Counted from the stretch's first letter, positions 43,578 to 52,816 are shown. The stretch: 64,000 nucleotides of DNA from Nocardioides oleivorans (GCF_004137255.1 NZ_SDWT01000001.1:1488001-1552000); one strand, 5' to 3'. Numbers and translations are program-made. Notes: generated by a model from the sequence alone, not told the origin.

Positions 43578-43597
43578 TCATCGCCAATGAGCGATGA
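43578..43597 (+). promoter_or_regulatory. Candidate ArsR operator at the CDF promoter
   Basis: Perfect 7-bp inverted repeat TCATCGC (43578-43584) / GCGATGA (43591-43597) spanning the -10-like TATCAT (43576-43581) and the ATG at 43587. The core CATCG-N8-CGATGA is the same, with identical N8 spacing, as at the arsR promoter. Binding would block transcription of the exporter. Confidence 0.65.
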
Positions 43598-44525
43598 CAA
43601 AGATCACGAGCGATGGAGTACGACGGTGGGCGCAGGTCACGGGCACGGCAGCGCGGCCGGTCGGCACCGCTGGCGCCTCGGGGTCGCCTTCGGGCTGGTG
43701 GCGGCCTTCTTCGTCGTCGAGCTCGTCGTCGGCCTGGCCGCCCAGTCCCTCGCCCTGATCTCCGACGCCGGGCACATGGCCGCCGACGTGGTCGCCCTCG
43801 GCGCCGCGCTGGTCGCGACGAAGATCGCGACCCGGCCCGACGGCACCGGGCGTCGTACCTATGGCTCCTACCGCGCCGAGGTCTTCGCCTCCGGGCTGAC
43901 CGTGCTGATCATGCTCGGCGTCTCGGTCTACGTCGTCGTCGAGGCGGTGACGCGGATCGGCGAGACGGTCGAGGTGGCGTCGGGCCCGATGCTGGTCGTC
44001 GGTGGCCTCGGGCTGCTCGTCAACGTGGTCTGCCTGGTCCTGCTCCGCGGGGGAGCGCGGGAGTCGATCAACGTGAAGGGCGCCTACTTCGAGGTCGTCG
44101 CCGACGCGGCCGGGAGCGTCGGGGTGCTCGTCGCCGGCCTGCTGGTCGGCCTCACCGGAGCCGGGCAGTGGGACACCGCGGTCGCCGTCGCGATCGGTGT
44201 CTTCGTCGCCGTCCGCGCGATCGTCCTCGGCCGCGAGGTGCTGGCGGTGCTCGGCCAGCACGCACCGCAGGACGTCGACCTCACCGCGGTCGTGCGCGAC
44301 CTCGAGCAGGTCTCCGGCGTGGCCGAGGTGCACGACCTCCACGCCTGGACGCTGACCTCGGGGATGAACGTCGCCACCGCCCACCTCGTGCTCTGCGTCG
44401 GCGCGGACTCCCAAGCCGTCCTCGCCGGCGCCCAGACCACGCTGCGCGAGGGCCACGGCATCGAGCACGCCACCCTCCAGGTCGAGGCCAACCCCGCCAA
44501 GGAGTGCCACGCCGCCACCTGGTGA
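43587..44525 (+). CDS. Cation diffusion facilitator (CDF) metal exporter
   Basis: 312 aa inner-membrane proton-coupled exporter of Zn2+, Cd2+ or similar metals. His-rich N-terminus (GAGHGHGSAAGRHR), six helices, then a cytoplasmic C-terminal domain (VAEVHDLHAWTLTSGMNVA). The TM2 site is ISDAGHMAADVVAL. In TM5 the usual HxxxD is FEVVADAAGSVG, with Glu where Zn-type members have His, which may shift specificity. TATCAT lies 5 nt before the ATG: leaderless. Probably derepressed by the ArsR protein at 42515. Confidence 0.92.
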   Translation: MSDDKDHERWSTTVGAGHGHGSAAGRHRWRLGVAFGLVAAFFVVELVVGLAAQSLALISDAGHMAADVVALGAALVATKIATRPDGTGRRTYGSYRAEVFASGLTVLIMLGVSVYVVVEAVTRIGETVEVASGPMLVVGGLGLLVNVVCLVLLRGGARESINVKGAYFEVVADAAGSVGVLVAGLLVGLTGAGQWDTAVAVAIGVFVAVRAIVLGREVLAVLGQHAPQDVDLTAVVRDLEQVSGVAEVHDLHAWTLTSGMNVATAHLVLCVGADSQAVLAGAQTTLREGHGIEHATLQVEANPAKECHAATW

Positions 44526-44528
44526 GGC

Positions 44529-46274
44529 CTAGCTCCCGGACCTCCGTCGGCGCGCCAGCACCAGGGTCGTCAGGCCCGCCAGCAGGAGGCCGACCGCGAC
44601 GGCGACCAGCAGGGCCAGCCCGGACGGTGCGCCGGTGTCGGGCAGCTCGCCGGTCGCGTCCGGATCGACGTCCGGGTCCGTGGTGCCTCCCGTCGCCGGG
44701 GCGGTCGTGGGTGACGGCGTGCCGGAGGACGGATCGACCGTCGGTGTCGAGGTGGGCGGGCTGGTCGGTGGCGTGGTCGGTGGGTCGCTGGTCGGCGGAC
44801 TCGTCGGCGGGTCCGTGGTGGGCGGGTCGGTCGGCGGGTCCGTCGGTGGGTCCGTCGTCGGTGGGTCGGTCGGTGGGTCGGTCCGGCGTACGACGTTGGT
44901 GACCGTGAAGCCCAGGACGGCGTCGTCCGCCACGGTGACCGAGGTCGGTGCCACGACGACCGGACCCCACTCGTGGTCGGCGCCCGGCGGCGCGGTGAGG
45001 GAGTCCTCGACGAGGGTGCAGACGGCTCCGACCGGTACGTCGTTGGCGAGCACGACCGGCCCCTGGGCTGCCGTGACGCTCCACGTCGCCGGGTCGGGCG
45101 TCACGTCGTCGCCGCCGAGGTCGCACGAGATCGAGCCCGTGAAGAGCCGTCCCGGTGGGACCACGCCGTCGGGGTCGTCGAGCACCTTGTCGACCGACAC
45201 CGCACCGATCAGCGGCTTGCACTCGAGGTCGTCGTCCGGGTCGAGCGGGTAGGCGTGCATCTCCGCGCCGTCGCCCCCGTGGACCAGGTCGCCCGCGACC
45301 CAGATCCTGCCGTTGGTGCCGGGCGCGGTGATCGTCGTCGTGCTGGCGGGGTCGGCGACCACGATCGAGCCGGGGACCTGCGCGGTGCCGCCGACACCGA
45401 ATGCCGTCGCGGTCGGCACGTTCCACACCAGCCGCGTGGTGAGGTCGACGAAGAACGGGTCGGAGAAGGGGTCGACGACCGTGCCGGTCGGCCCGAGGAG
45501 CGCGTTGAGGTCGAGGGCGACCGGGTCGCCGGTCAGCGTGACGACCACGCCGGCACCGGCAGGTAGGCCGAGGAGCTGCAGGCTGCGGGGACCTCCCGCG
45601 AGCGCCGCGCCGTCGATCCGGAACACCTGCGGGTCGGAGCTGCCGTCGCCCGTCGCGGTCAGGGAGAACGGCGTGACCGCCACGGTCCCCGTCGGCGCGA
45701 GCGCCGCCCACGCGGCCGACTTCGCCGCGATCACGTCGCGCGTGCCGGCGTACGCCGCGGTCGCGTCCGCGACGCCTGCGCGCAGGTCGCCCCCGTTGGT
45801 CTCCACGGTGAGTGCGGGATCCGCGGCACCGCCGACCTCGACGTCCCCGCCGACACCGGCGCCGACGTCGAGCCGGGTGGCGGCGTTGCCGCCGAGGTCG
45901 CCGCCGACCGCGAGCATCACGGTGCCCGGCGGCGGGACGATGCCGGACCCGACGCCCACCACGCCGAGGTTGTAGGTGCCGGCGGCAGCGCGGGTGAAGG
46001 CGGCGTCGCCCATCACCACGACCCTGCCCTCCGCCTCGGCCGCCCGCTGGACGACGGAGAGGTCGCCGCCGACGAAGACGTTGACGTTGTCGTCGGTGTA
46101 GGGCGGGAAGCCCGGGTCTCCGGAGTCGATCGGCCCCACCGGTCCGTAGCCCGGCGGGCACTCGCCGACGGCCGCGTCGGCAGGTGGGGGTCCGGACAGC
46201 GCTGCGAGACCGACGGCCACGACTCCGACCGCGGCCGCGAGCACTGCACCCGAGCGCAGACGCACCGACGTCAC
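44529..46274 (-). CDS. LPxTG-anchored choice-of-anchor A family surface protein
   Basis: 581 aa. Signal peptide (ends near PADA), then a choice-of-anchor A domain (YTDDNVNVFVGGDLSVVQ ... RLVWNVPTATAF ... GRIWVAGDLVHGG; about residues 40-350), a DUF5979-like domain (VDKVLDDPDGVVPPG ... CTLVEDSL), a linker rich in TDPPT repeats (about 465-520), and a sortase sorting signal: LPDTG near 543, a hydrophobic helix, and RRRRSGS. So it is cell-wall attached, with the repeat linker spanning the wall. Start GTG 46274, or GTG 46265 with CAGGT upstream. No sortase gene is in the window. Confidence 0.88.
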   Translation of the reverse strand: MTSVRLRSGAVLAAAVGVVAVGLAALSGPPPADAAVGECPPGYGPVGPIDSGDPGFPPYTDDNVNVFVGGDLSVVQRAAEAEGRVVVMGDAAFTRAAAGTYNLGVVGVGSGIVPPPGTVMLAVGGDLGGNAATRLDVGAGVGGDVEVGGAADPALTVETNGGDLRAGVADATAAYAGTRDVIAAKSAAWAALAPTGTVAVTPFSLTATGDGSSDPQVFRIDGAALAGGPRSLQLLGLPAGAGVVVTLTGDPVALDLNALLGPTGTVVDPFSDPFFVDLTTRLVWNVPTATAFGVGGTAQVPGSIVVADPASTTTITAPGTNGRIWVAGDLVHGGDGAEMHAYPLDPDDDLECKPLIGAVSVDKVLDDPDGVVPPGRLFTGSISCDLGGDDVTPDPATWSVTAAQGPVVLANDVPVGAVCTLVEDSLTAPPGADHEWGPVVVAPTSVTVADDAVLGFTVTNVVRRTDPPTDPPTTDPPTDPPTDPPTTDPPTSPPTSDPPTTPPTSPPTSTPTVDPSSGTPSPTTAPATGGTTDPDVDPDATGELPDTGAPSGLALLVAVAVGLLLAGLTTLVLARRRRSGS

Positions 46275-46421
46275 CTGCAGATCATGGCACCGCGGGCCGG
46301 GTGAGGGCCATCACGTCAGGGTCGATCTCAGGGCTCACCCCGATGGGTGGCGGAGGCGGGCCGCCTATCCTTGAGGGGAGGGAGCCACTGCTCCCACCAC
46401 CCGAGTCACCAGGAGCACGTC

Positions 46422-46682
46422 ATGATCGGATTCCTCGTCGCCGGCCTCATCATCGGAGCGCTGGCCCGACTCATCAAGCCCGGCAAGCAGAACCTGGGCA
46501 TCCTCGCCACGCTGGGCCTGGGCCTCGTCGGCTCGCTGATCGGCGGCGTCATCGCGCAGTTCTTCGGCACCGGCGGCATCTGGGAGCTCAACGTCCTCGG
46601 ATTCATCCTCGCCGTGGTTGCTGCCGTGCTGCTCATCGGCGTTGCCGAGTCGGTCGCCGGCAAGGACAAGTCGGCCGTCTGA
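46422..46682 (+). CDS. GlsB/YeaQ/YmgE family stress-response membrane protein
   Basis: 86 aa with three transmembrane helices and glycine-rich motifs (GFLVAGLIIGALARLI, GILATLGLGLVGSLIGGVIA), the transglycosylase-associated protein family. Stress-induced in many bacteria; mechanism unknown. The ATG at 46422 has AGGAG 6 nt upstream, and TATCCT at 46366-46371 is a likely -10, giving a leader of about 45 nt, so this gene is leadered unlike many neighbours. Confidence 0.9.
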   Translation: MIGFLVAGLIIGALARLIKPGKQNLGILATLGLGLVGSLIGGVIAQFFGTGGIWELNVLGFILAVVAAVLLIGVAESVAGKDKSAV

Positions 46683-46688
46683 GCCCGT

Positions 46689-46793
46689 CCCGATGGACTT
46701 CCGCCCACCTGGGTGGAAGTCCATCGGGCCTCACGCGTGAGCACTGCCGTACGGCCCTGAATCTCCACTCCTCCGGGTGGAAGTTCAGGGCCG
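46689..46793. repeat. Two tandem hairpins (element E)
   Basis: Hairpin 1 at 46689-46728 has perfect 14-bp arms CCCGATGGACTTCC / GGAAGTCCATCGGG. Hairpin 2 at 46752-46793 has arms CGGCCCTGAA / TTCAGGGCCG plus inner CCAC/GTGG. Both contain GGGTGGAAGTyCA, so they are related. They follow the GlsB gene and probably terminate it. Confidence 0.75.
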
Positions 46794-46833
46794 CGGTCGT
46801 CGGTGCGCGCGCTCGGCTGACAGGATCGGCGGC

Positions 46834-48321
46834 GTGAGCCAGGAGCGGCAGGAGATGGCGTACGGCATCGGGGCGTGGGCCGCGGCAGCGCTGGTCTTCG
46901 GGTCGTCGGCCGCCGTGCTGGTCGTCGAGCTGGTCGCCCTGCGGTTGCTGGCGCCCCACTACGGACTGACCCTCGAGACCAACACGATGGTCATCGGGCT
47001 CGCCCTCACCGCGATCGCCGCCGGCACCTGGGCCGGCGGGTCGGCCGCCGACCGGCTGCCGCCGCGACACCTCCTCGGCCCCCTGCTCGGGATCTCGGGC
47101 GCCGCGGTCGCCGTGACGCCCTACGTCGTGCGCGCATCGGCGGCCGGCGACAACCCCGGCCTGCTCCTGATCGCCGCCACCTTGTCGATCCTCGTGCCCG
47201 GCGCGCTGCTCTCCGCGGTCAGCCCGGTGGTCATCAAGCTGCGGTTGCGGAGCCTCGACGAGACCGGCTCGGTCGTCGGGCACCTCTCGGGCATCGGCAC
47301 CGTGGGCGCGATCTTCGGCACCGTCGTCACCGGCTTCGTGCTGATCTCGCGGGTGCCCGTCAGCGGGATCCTCGTCGGCCTCGGCGTCGCGCTGCTCGTC
47401 ACGTCGGTGCTGGTGCAGGTCGCCGGCCGGCGCGGACGTGGCGACCTCGTGACCGCAGCGGTGGTCGCGCTCGGCGCCCTCGGTGCGGTGGCCGCGCCGA
47501 GCGGCTGCGACACCGAGACGACGTACCACTGCCTCGCCGTCGACGCCGACCCGCTGCGCGCGAGCGGCCAGGTCCTCGTGCTCGACGGCCTCCGGCACTC
47601 CTACGTCGACGACAACCCGACCTGGCTCGAGTTCGCCTACGTGCAGGCGATGGCCTCGGTCGTCGACACCGCCTTCCCCGAGGGGGATCCGCTGGAGGCC
47701 TACTACCTCGGCGCCGGCGGGCTGACGCTGCCGCGGTACGTCGCCGCGACCCGGCCCGGCTCCGACAACCTCGTCTCCGAGATCGACGGCGGCGTGGTGG
47801 AGGTCGACCGCGAGCTCCTGGGCGACGACTTCCCCGCGCGCACCGACGTACGCATCGAGGACGGCCGCCTGGCCCTCGACGACCTCGAGCCCGGGAGCCG
47901 CGACCTCGTCGTCGGAGACGCCTTCGGCGGGATCAGCGTGCCGTGGCACCTCGCGACCGAGGAGGCGCTGGCCGGGATCGAGCGCGCGCTCGGCGACGAC
48001 GGCGTCTACGTCGCCAACGTCATCGACAACGCGCCGCTCGCCTTCGCCCGCGCCTACGTCCGCACGACGGCCGAGGTGTTCGATGAGGTGGCCCTGCTGG
48101 CCGCGCCCGAGGTGCTCGCAGGCACCGGCGGCGGCAACCTCGTGGTGGTCGCCTCGCAGCAGCCCGTCCAGCTGCCCCCGGTCAGGGCGCGCATGGGGGA
48201 GCGCGAGCTGGCGTGGGCGTCGCTGTCGGGCGACGACCTGGCCGCGTGGTTCGGCGACGCGCCGCTCCTCACCGACGACTTCGCGCCGGTCGACCAGCTG
48301 CTGACGCCGTACCGCAGCTGA
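46834..48321 (+). CDS. Fused MFS/spermidine synthase-like membrane protein
   Basis: 495 aa. The N-terminal 220 residues form about six helices beginning GSSAAVLVVELVALRLLAPH, typical of the membrane part of this family. The C-terminal half is a spermidine-synthase-like Rossmann domain with YYLGAGGLTLPRYVA, SEIDGGVVEVDRELLG (acidic end of beta-2) and DLVVGDAFGGISVPWHL. The GAGGLTLPR block diverges from the GGGDG of real spermidine synthases, so polyamine synthesis is doubtful. GTG 46834 or ATG 46855 are both possible starts. Confidence 0.82.
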   Translation: MSQERQEMAYGIGAWAAAALVFGSSAAVLVVELVALRLLAPHYGLTLETNTMVIGLALTAIAAGTWAGGSAADRLPPRHLLGPLLGISGAAVAVTPYVVRASAAGDNPGLLLIAATLSILVPGALLSAVSPVVIKLRLRSLDETGSVVGHLSGIGTVGAIFGTVVTGFVLISRVPVSGILVGLGVALLVTSVLVQVAGRRGRGDLVTAAVVALGALGAVAAPSGCDTETTYHCLAVDADPLRASGQVLVLDGLRHSYVDDNPTWLEFAYVQAMASVVDTAFPEGDPLEAYYLGAGGLTLPRYVAATRPGSDNLVSEIDGGVVEVDRELLGDDFPARTDVRIEDGRLALDDLEPGSRDLVVGDAFGGISVPWHLATEEALAGIERALGDDGVYVANVIDNAPLAFARAYVRTTAEVFDEVALLAAPEVLAGTGGGNLVVVASQQPVQLPPVRARMGERELAWASLSGDDLAAWFGDAPLLTDDFAPVDQLLTPYRS

Positions 48322-48345
48322 ACCCGACAGCTGAGTCGGGCCGGC

Positions 48346-48423
48346 CGCTGTAACGCCGTGTTGCTGCTTGTACCCACCCCTCTGCAGCAGGGTGGGTACA
48401 GCAACCAACCCGGCGTTACAGCG
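48346..48423. repeat. Palindromic element C, copy 2
   Basis: 78 nt, same length as copy 1. Left arm CGCTGTAACGCCGTGTT starting 48346, right arm AACCCGGCGTTACAGCG ending 48423 (one mismatch), with the same inner stem TGTACCCACCC/GGGTGGGTACA. It lies between the convergent spermidine-synthase-like and HAD-IIA genes, 7 bp from the latter's stop, so it could terminate both. Confidence 0.88.
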
Positions 48424-48430
48424 GGGCGGG

Positions 48431-49243
48431 TCAGACGTCGTCCGGGCGGAAGAACTCGTGCACGAGCGAGACCACGTCGGCGATCGAGTCGACGACGCGG
48501 GTCGGGCGGTAGGGGAAGTTCTCCACCTGGTGCCGCTCGGTGGCGCCGGTCGCGACGAGGATCGTGCGGAGGCCGGCCTCGAGGCCGCTGATGATGTCGG
48601 TGTCCATCCGATCGCCGATCATCACGGTGGTCTCGGAGTGCGCCTCGAGCCGGTTGAGCGCGCTGCGCATCATGAGCGGGTTGGGCTTGCCGATGAAGTA
48701 CGGCTGGCGTCCTGTCGCGGTGCTGATCAGCGCGGCCACCGACCCGGTGGCGGGCAGCATGCCCTGTGCGCTGGGTCCGCTCGGGTCGGGGTTCGTCGCG
48801 ATGAACCGTGCGCCGTCGTTGACGAGGCGGATGGCCCGGGTGATCGCCTCGAAGGAGTAGGTCCGGGTCTCGCCGAGGACGACGTAGTCGGGGTCGCGGT
48901 CGGTCATCACGTAGCCGATGTCGTGCACCGCGGCGGTGAGGCCCGACTCGCCCACGACGTACGCCGACCCTCCCGGACGCTGGTCGTCGAGGAACTGCGC
49001 GGTCGCGAGCGCCGAGGTCCAGATCCGGTCCTCCGGCACGTCGATGCCGCTGCTGCGGAGCAGGCGCACCCGCAGGTCGCGCGGGGTGAAGATCGAGTTG
49101 TTGGTGAGGACCAGGAACGGGATGTCCTGGTCGCGGAGCGCGGCGATGAACTCCTTGGCGCCCGGGATCGGTTCCTCCTCGCGGACGAGGACGCCGTCCA
49201 TGTCGGTGAGCCAGGTCAGCACGGGGCGCGGGGTGTCGGTCAC
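48431..49243 (-). CDS. HAD-IIA family hydrolase (NagD-like)
   Basis: 270 aa cytosolic phosphatase. Motif I is [14 protein letters not shown], motif II is [15 protein letters not shown] (Thr-Asn-Asn of HAD-IIA), and the C-terminal motif is [19 protein letters not shown]. These define the NagD/AraL-type class, which act on sugar phosphates or nucleotides. Substrate unknown. GTG start at 49243. Followed immediately by palindromic element C. Confidence 0.9.
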   Translation of the reverse strand: MTDTPRPVLTWLTDMDGVLVREEEPIPGAKEFIAALRDQDIPFLVLTNNSIFTPRDLRVRLLRSSGIDVPEDRIWTSALATAQFLDDQRPGGSAYVVGESGLTAAVHDIGYVMTDRDPDYVVLGETRTYSFEAITRAIRLVNDGARFIATNPDPSGPSAQGMLPATGSVAALISTATGRQPYFIGKPNPLMMRSALNRLEAHSETTVMIGDRMDTDIISGLEAGLRTILVATGATERHQVENFPYRPTRVVDSIADVVSLVHEFFRPDDV

Positions 49244-49284
49244 GGGGACAGTCTGGCCGAGGTGGGCGGTCGTAGGCTCGCGAC

Positions 49285-49650
49285 GTGGAGGAGCTGGTCA
49301 CGGCAGAGGCGTTCGACGAGCTCGTCCGCGACGCGATCGACGAGCTCCCCGAGTGGGTCGAGCACTTCGTCGAGGACATCGTGATCACCGTCGAGGACCT
49401 GCCGCCCGCCGAGATGGTCGGGCCCGGCCGGACCCTGCTGGGCCTCTACCGCGGTGTCCCGCGCACGCGCTACGGCGGCCGCCCGCCCGGATCGATGCCG
49501 GACACGATCACCCTCTATCGGCTGCCGATCCTGGCCACCTGCCGCGACGCGGACGACGTACCGGCGCGGGTGCTGAAGGTGCTCGGCCACGAGGTCGGGC
49601 ACGCGTTCGGGCTCTCGGACGAGCGGCTCCACGAGCTCGGCTGGTACTAG
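49285..49650 (+). CDS. Zincin-like metallopeptidase (metallopeptidase family, DUF1025-type)
   Basis: 121 aa. It carries the zinc motif [14 protein letters not shown] (HExxHxxGxxD) at the C-terminus and [13 protein letters not shown] near the N-terminus, the minimal zincin fold widespread in actinobacteria. Substrate unknown. TAGGCT at 49273-49278 lies 6 nt before the GTG at 49285: leaderless. Its TAG stop shares bases with the stop of the convergent MMPL gene (CTAG at 49647-49650). Confidence 0.9.
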   Translation: MEELVTAEAFDELVRDAIDELPEWVEHFVEDIVITVEDLPPAEMVGPGRTLLGLYRGVPRTRYGGRPPGSMPDTITLYRLPILATCRDADDVPARVLKVLGHEVGHAFGLSDERLHELGWY

Positions 49651-52121
49651 TCGGCGGCCGCCGGGTGTGACCGCTCGAGCTTCGCGCCCTCCACGTCCAC
49701 GTCGGGCAGGATCCGGTCGAGCCAGCCGGGCAGCCACCACGCCCGGTCGCCGAGCAGGTGCATCGCGGCCGGGATGAGCAGCATCCGGACCACGAAGGCG
49801 TCGAGCAGCACGCCGAACGCCAGCCCGAAGCCGATCGGCTTGATGGTCGAGTCGTGGGAGAAGACGAAGCCCGCGAAGACCGAGATCATGATGATCGCGG
49901 CCGCCGTCACGACCGACCGGCCGGCGTGGAGGCCGTGCTGGACGGCGACGCGCGCAGGCGCGCCGTGGGCGTACGACTCGCGCATCCCCGACACGAGGAA
50001 GAGCTGGTAGTCCATCGCCAGGCCGAAGAGGATCCCGGTCGCGATGATCGGCAGGAAGCTCAGCACCGGACCGGGCTCGTGGACGCCGAACAGGTCGGAG
50101 AGGAAACCGAGCTGGAAGATCGCGGTGATCCCGCCGAAGGCCGCGAGCAGCGAGAGCACGAAGCCGAGCGTCGCCGTGAGCGGCACCAGGATCGAGCGGA
50201 ACACCACCACCAGGATCAACAGCGAGAGCCCGACGACCAGCACGAGGTAGAGCGGGAGCACGCCGGAGAGCTGCTCGGAGATGTCGATGTTGGCGCTGGC
50301 GTTGCCGGCGACGCCGAGGGTCGCCACGCCGCCGTCGGTCACCGGCGTCAGGTCGCGCAGGTCGTGGACCAGTGCCTCGGTCGACTCGCTGGACGGCCAC
50401 CGGTCCGGGATCACCTGGAAGGCGAGCGCGTCGCGGTCCTTCGAGGCGCCGATCGGCACCACGGCGACCACGTCGCCGAGCTCGCCCATCGCGCTCCCGA
50501 CGGCCGCCTGCGCCGCGAGGACCTCGTCCTGCGCGATCGGCTGGGGGAGGTCGGCCACGACGAGCAGCGGGCCATTGAACCCGTCGCCGAACTTCTCGGC
50601 CTGCACCTCGTAGGCCTGGTAGGCGGCCGAGTCCGGCGGCTGGGTCGCGCCGTCTGGCAGGCCGAGGCGCATCTGCGTGGCGGGCGCGGCGACGGCCAGG
50701 AGGGCGGCGATGCCGAACCCGAGCACCCCCCACGCGCGGGTGGTGCTCATCGGCCGGTCGCGCTCGGTGACGGCGTCGTCGTCGGCACGGACGCCGGCGA
50801 CGTGGGCGGCCCGCTCCTTCTTGCGCAGGATCCGCATGCCCACCAGCGACAGGATCGCCGGGGTGAGGGTGACCGCCATCAGGATCGCGACGAGCACGGC
50901 GACGGCGCCGACGGTGCCCATCAGGCCGAGGAAGCCGATGCCGGTGATGTTCAGCGCGAGCAGGGCGACGATGACGGTGATCCCGGCGAAGACGACCGCG
51001 TTGCCGGAGGTGCCGTTGGCGAGCCCGATCGACTCGTGGAGGGCGGCGCCCTGCTTCAGCTGGCGGCGGTGCCGGTTGATGATGAAGAGCGAGTAGTCGA
51101 TGCCGACCGCGAGGCCGAGCATCACGCCGAGCACCGGCGTGACCGACACGAAGTCCACGATGCCCGACAGCGACAGCGAGCCGAGCGAGGCGACCCCGAC
51201 GCCGAGCAGCGCCGTGAGGAGCGGCAGTGCGGCGCCGACGAGCGTGCCGAGCATGACCGCCAGCACGATCGCGGCGATCACCACGCCGGCGATCTCGCCC
51301 GGGCCGAGGATCGACGGGACGGTCTGGGCGATCTCCTGCGAGGGGAGGACGCGTACGCCGTCGATGCCGGCGTCGGCGACCAGGTCCTCGATCGCGGTCT
51401 TGGCCTCGGCGCTGACCTCGTTGGTCGCGACCTGGAAGACCACGTTGGCCACCGCGGCCGAGCCGTCCTCGGACACGGACCGGTAGGGCGAGGAGAGGTC
51501 GGAGAGGGTCTTGCCGAGCTCGAGCTGGGGCGACTGCTCGTCGATCTTCGCGCGGTTGCGGTCGATCTGGGCCTGACCGTCGTCGAGCTGCTGCTCCGCG
51601 GCCGCGAGCTGGTCGCGGACGGCGGCGAGGGTGCCGCTCTCGCGGGCCTGCTCCCGCTGCTCCTCGAGGGCCGTGCGTCCGGCGTCGATCTGTGCCTGCG
51701 CGGCGTCGAGCTGGGCGATCCCGTCGGTCAGCTGCTGCTCGCCGTCGGCCACCTGCTGGGCCGAGTCGTCGAGCTGCTGCTGCGTCTCGAACGGGTCGGT
51801 GACGTCGGCGACCTCGTCGGACTTCGCGACCCGGTCGAAGAGCTCGCCGAGCCGGGTCTTCTGCTCGTCGGTGAAGGCCGAGCCGTCCGTGGTCTCGGCG
51901 ACCAGCGCGCCGTTGCCGCCGCCGGTGCCCTCGAAGTCGTCCTCGAGCTGCTGGGAGACCCGCGTCGTCGGGGTGTCGGGCAGCGTGATCGACGACGACA
52001 GCGCGCCGGCGAACGACACGTACGTCACCGCGGTGAGCACCAGCAGTGCCAGCCAGGCGCCGACGACCGTCCAGTGGCGGCGGGCCGCGAAGCGACCGAG
52101 GCGGTAGAGGAGCTCAGCCAT
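49647..52121 (-). CDS. MMPL family RND-type transporter
   Basis: 824 aa inner-membrane transporter with the two-fold RND layout: TM1, a large extracytoplasmic loop, TM2-6, then TM7, a second loop, and TM8-12. The first loop contains a Gln/Asp/Ala-rich coiled coil (about residues 135-205) with repeats such as QQLDDGQAQIDRNRAKID. Conserved MMPL blocks are VMLGLAVGIDYSLFIINRHR and FGLAMDYQLFLVSGMRESY, each with the Asp-Tyr pair for proton relay. Probably exports lipids or drugs. ATG at 52121 overlaps the TetR stop by 8 nt. Confidence 0.92.
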   Translation of the reverse strand: MAELLYRLGRFAARRHWTVVGAWLALLVLTAVTYVSFAGALSSSITLPDTPTTRVSQQLEDDFEGTGGGNGALVAETTDGSAFTDEQKTRLGELFDRVAKSDEVADVTDPFETQQQLDDSAQQVADGEQQLTDGIAQLDAAQAQIDAGRTALEEQREQARESGTLAAVRDQLAAAEQQLDDGQAQIDRNRAKIDEQSPQLELGKTLSDLSSPYRSVSEDGSAAVANVVFQVATNEVSAEAKTAIEDLVADAGIDGVRVLPSQEIAQTVPSILGPGEIAGVVIAAIVLAVMLGTLVGAALPLLTALLGVGVASLGSLSLSGIVDFVSVTPVLGVMLGLAVGIDYSLFIINRHRRQLKQGAALHESIGLANGTSGNAVVFAGITVIVALLALNITGIGFLGLMGTVGAVAVLVAILMAVTLTPAILSLVGMRILRKKERAAHVAGVRADDDAVTERDRPMSTTRAWGVLGFGIAALLAVAAPATQMRLGLPDGATQPPDSAAYQAYEVQAEKFGDGFNGPLLVVADLPQPIAQDEVLAAQAAVGSAMGELGDVVAVVPIGASKDRDALAFQVIPDRWPSSESTEALVHDLRDLTPVTDGGVATLGVAGNASANIDISEQLSGVLPLYLVLVVGLSLLILVVVFRSILVPLTATLGFVLSLLAAFGGITAIFQLGFLSDLFGVHEPGPVLSFLPIIATGILFGLAMDYQLFLVSGMRESYAHGAPARVAVQHGLHAGRSVVTAAAIIMISVFAGFVFSHDSTIKPIGFGLAFGVLLDAFVVRMLLIPAAMHLLGDRAWWLPGWLDRILPDVDVEGAKLERSHPAAAD

Positions 52122-52806
52122 GCGGGGCCGGCCTTTCGGGGGTCGTGGTGGTGGCGCCGGCGTGGCCGACGCGGAGGCGGTGGAGGAGGCGGTCGAGCAG
52201 CACGTCCCAGTCGGTGCGGGCGCCGGGCGGGACGTCGTACGTCATCGAGGGGTGGTGCTGCAACCAGTACCCGGCGATCAGGGCCAGGCCGTTGGTGAGC
52301 AGGCAGAGGGTGAGCTCGAGGTCCAGCGGGTCGAGGCCGGGAGCGCGGGCCAGGAGCCGTTCGCGCAGGCGGCTGCCGACGAGCTCGAAGGCGGAGCGGG
52401 AGATGCCCGCGGCCCGTACGTCCTGCGGTCCCGGCTCGCCGAGCACGTGGTTGATCGTGACGATCGCGGCGGCCAGGTCGACCTCGCGAGCCGCCTCCCC
52501 GAGCGCGTCGAGCGCGCGGTGGTGGCCCTCCGCTCCCGCGGGCAGGTCGGCCGTGAGCCGGTCGACCCCGTCGAGGAGCTCGGTCGTGACCTCGGTCAGC
52601 ACCTCCTCGCACACCGCGACGAGCAGCTGGTCGACGCCGGTGAAGTGGTTGAAGACGGTCCGCCGCGAGACGCCCGCCACCTCCGCGACCCGGTCGACGG
52701 TGAAGCCGTGCGCGCCGTGCTCGGTCGCCAGGGACCGGGCGGCGTCGACGATCGCCCGGTGGCGCTGGTCGCGCTGGGTCCCGGGGTCGTCGTCGGTGGC
52801 GGTCAC
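52114..52806 (-). CDS. TetR family repressor of the MMPL gene
   Basis: 230 aa. N-terminal HTH: RHRAIVDAARSLATEHGAHG and TVDRVAEVAGVSRRTVFNHF. The C-terminal ligand domain is variable, so the inducer is unknown. GTG 52806 is preferred. The coding end overlaps the MMPL start by 8 nt, making a two-gene operon. A 15-nt palindrome (52817-52831) 10 bp upstream of the start is the likely operator, so the protein should repress itself and the transporter. Confidence 0.88.
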   Translation of the reverse strand: MTATDDDPGTQRDQRHRAIVDAARSLATEHGAHGFTVDRVAEVAGVSRRTVFNHFTGVDQLLVAVCEEVLTEVTTELLDGVDRLTADLPAGAEGHHRALDALGEAAREVDLAAAIVTINHVLGEPGPQDVRAAGISRSAFELVGSRLRERLLARAPGLDPLDLELTLCLLTNGLALIAGYWLQHHPSMTYDVPPGARTDWDVLLDRLLHRLRVGHAGATTTTPERPAPHG

Positions 52807-52816
52807 CGGACCAGTG

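Noticed and set aside
49758..52298. Long + strand open frame antisense to the MMPL gene
   Set aside because: Shadow frame with highly charged composition; the - strand frame has clear MMPL domains and helices.
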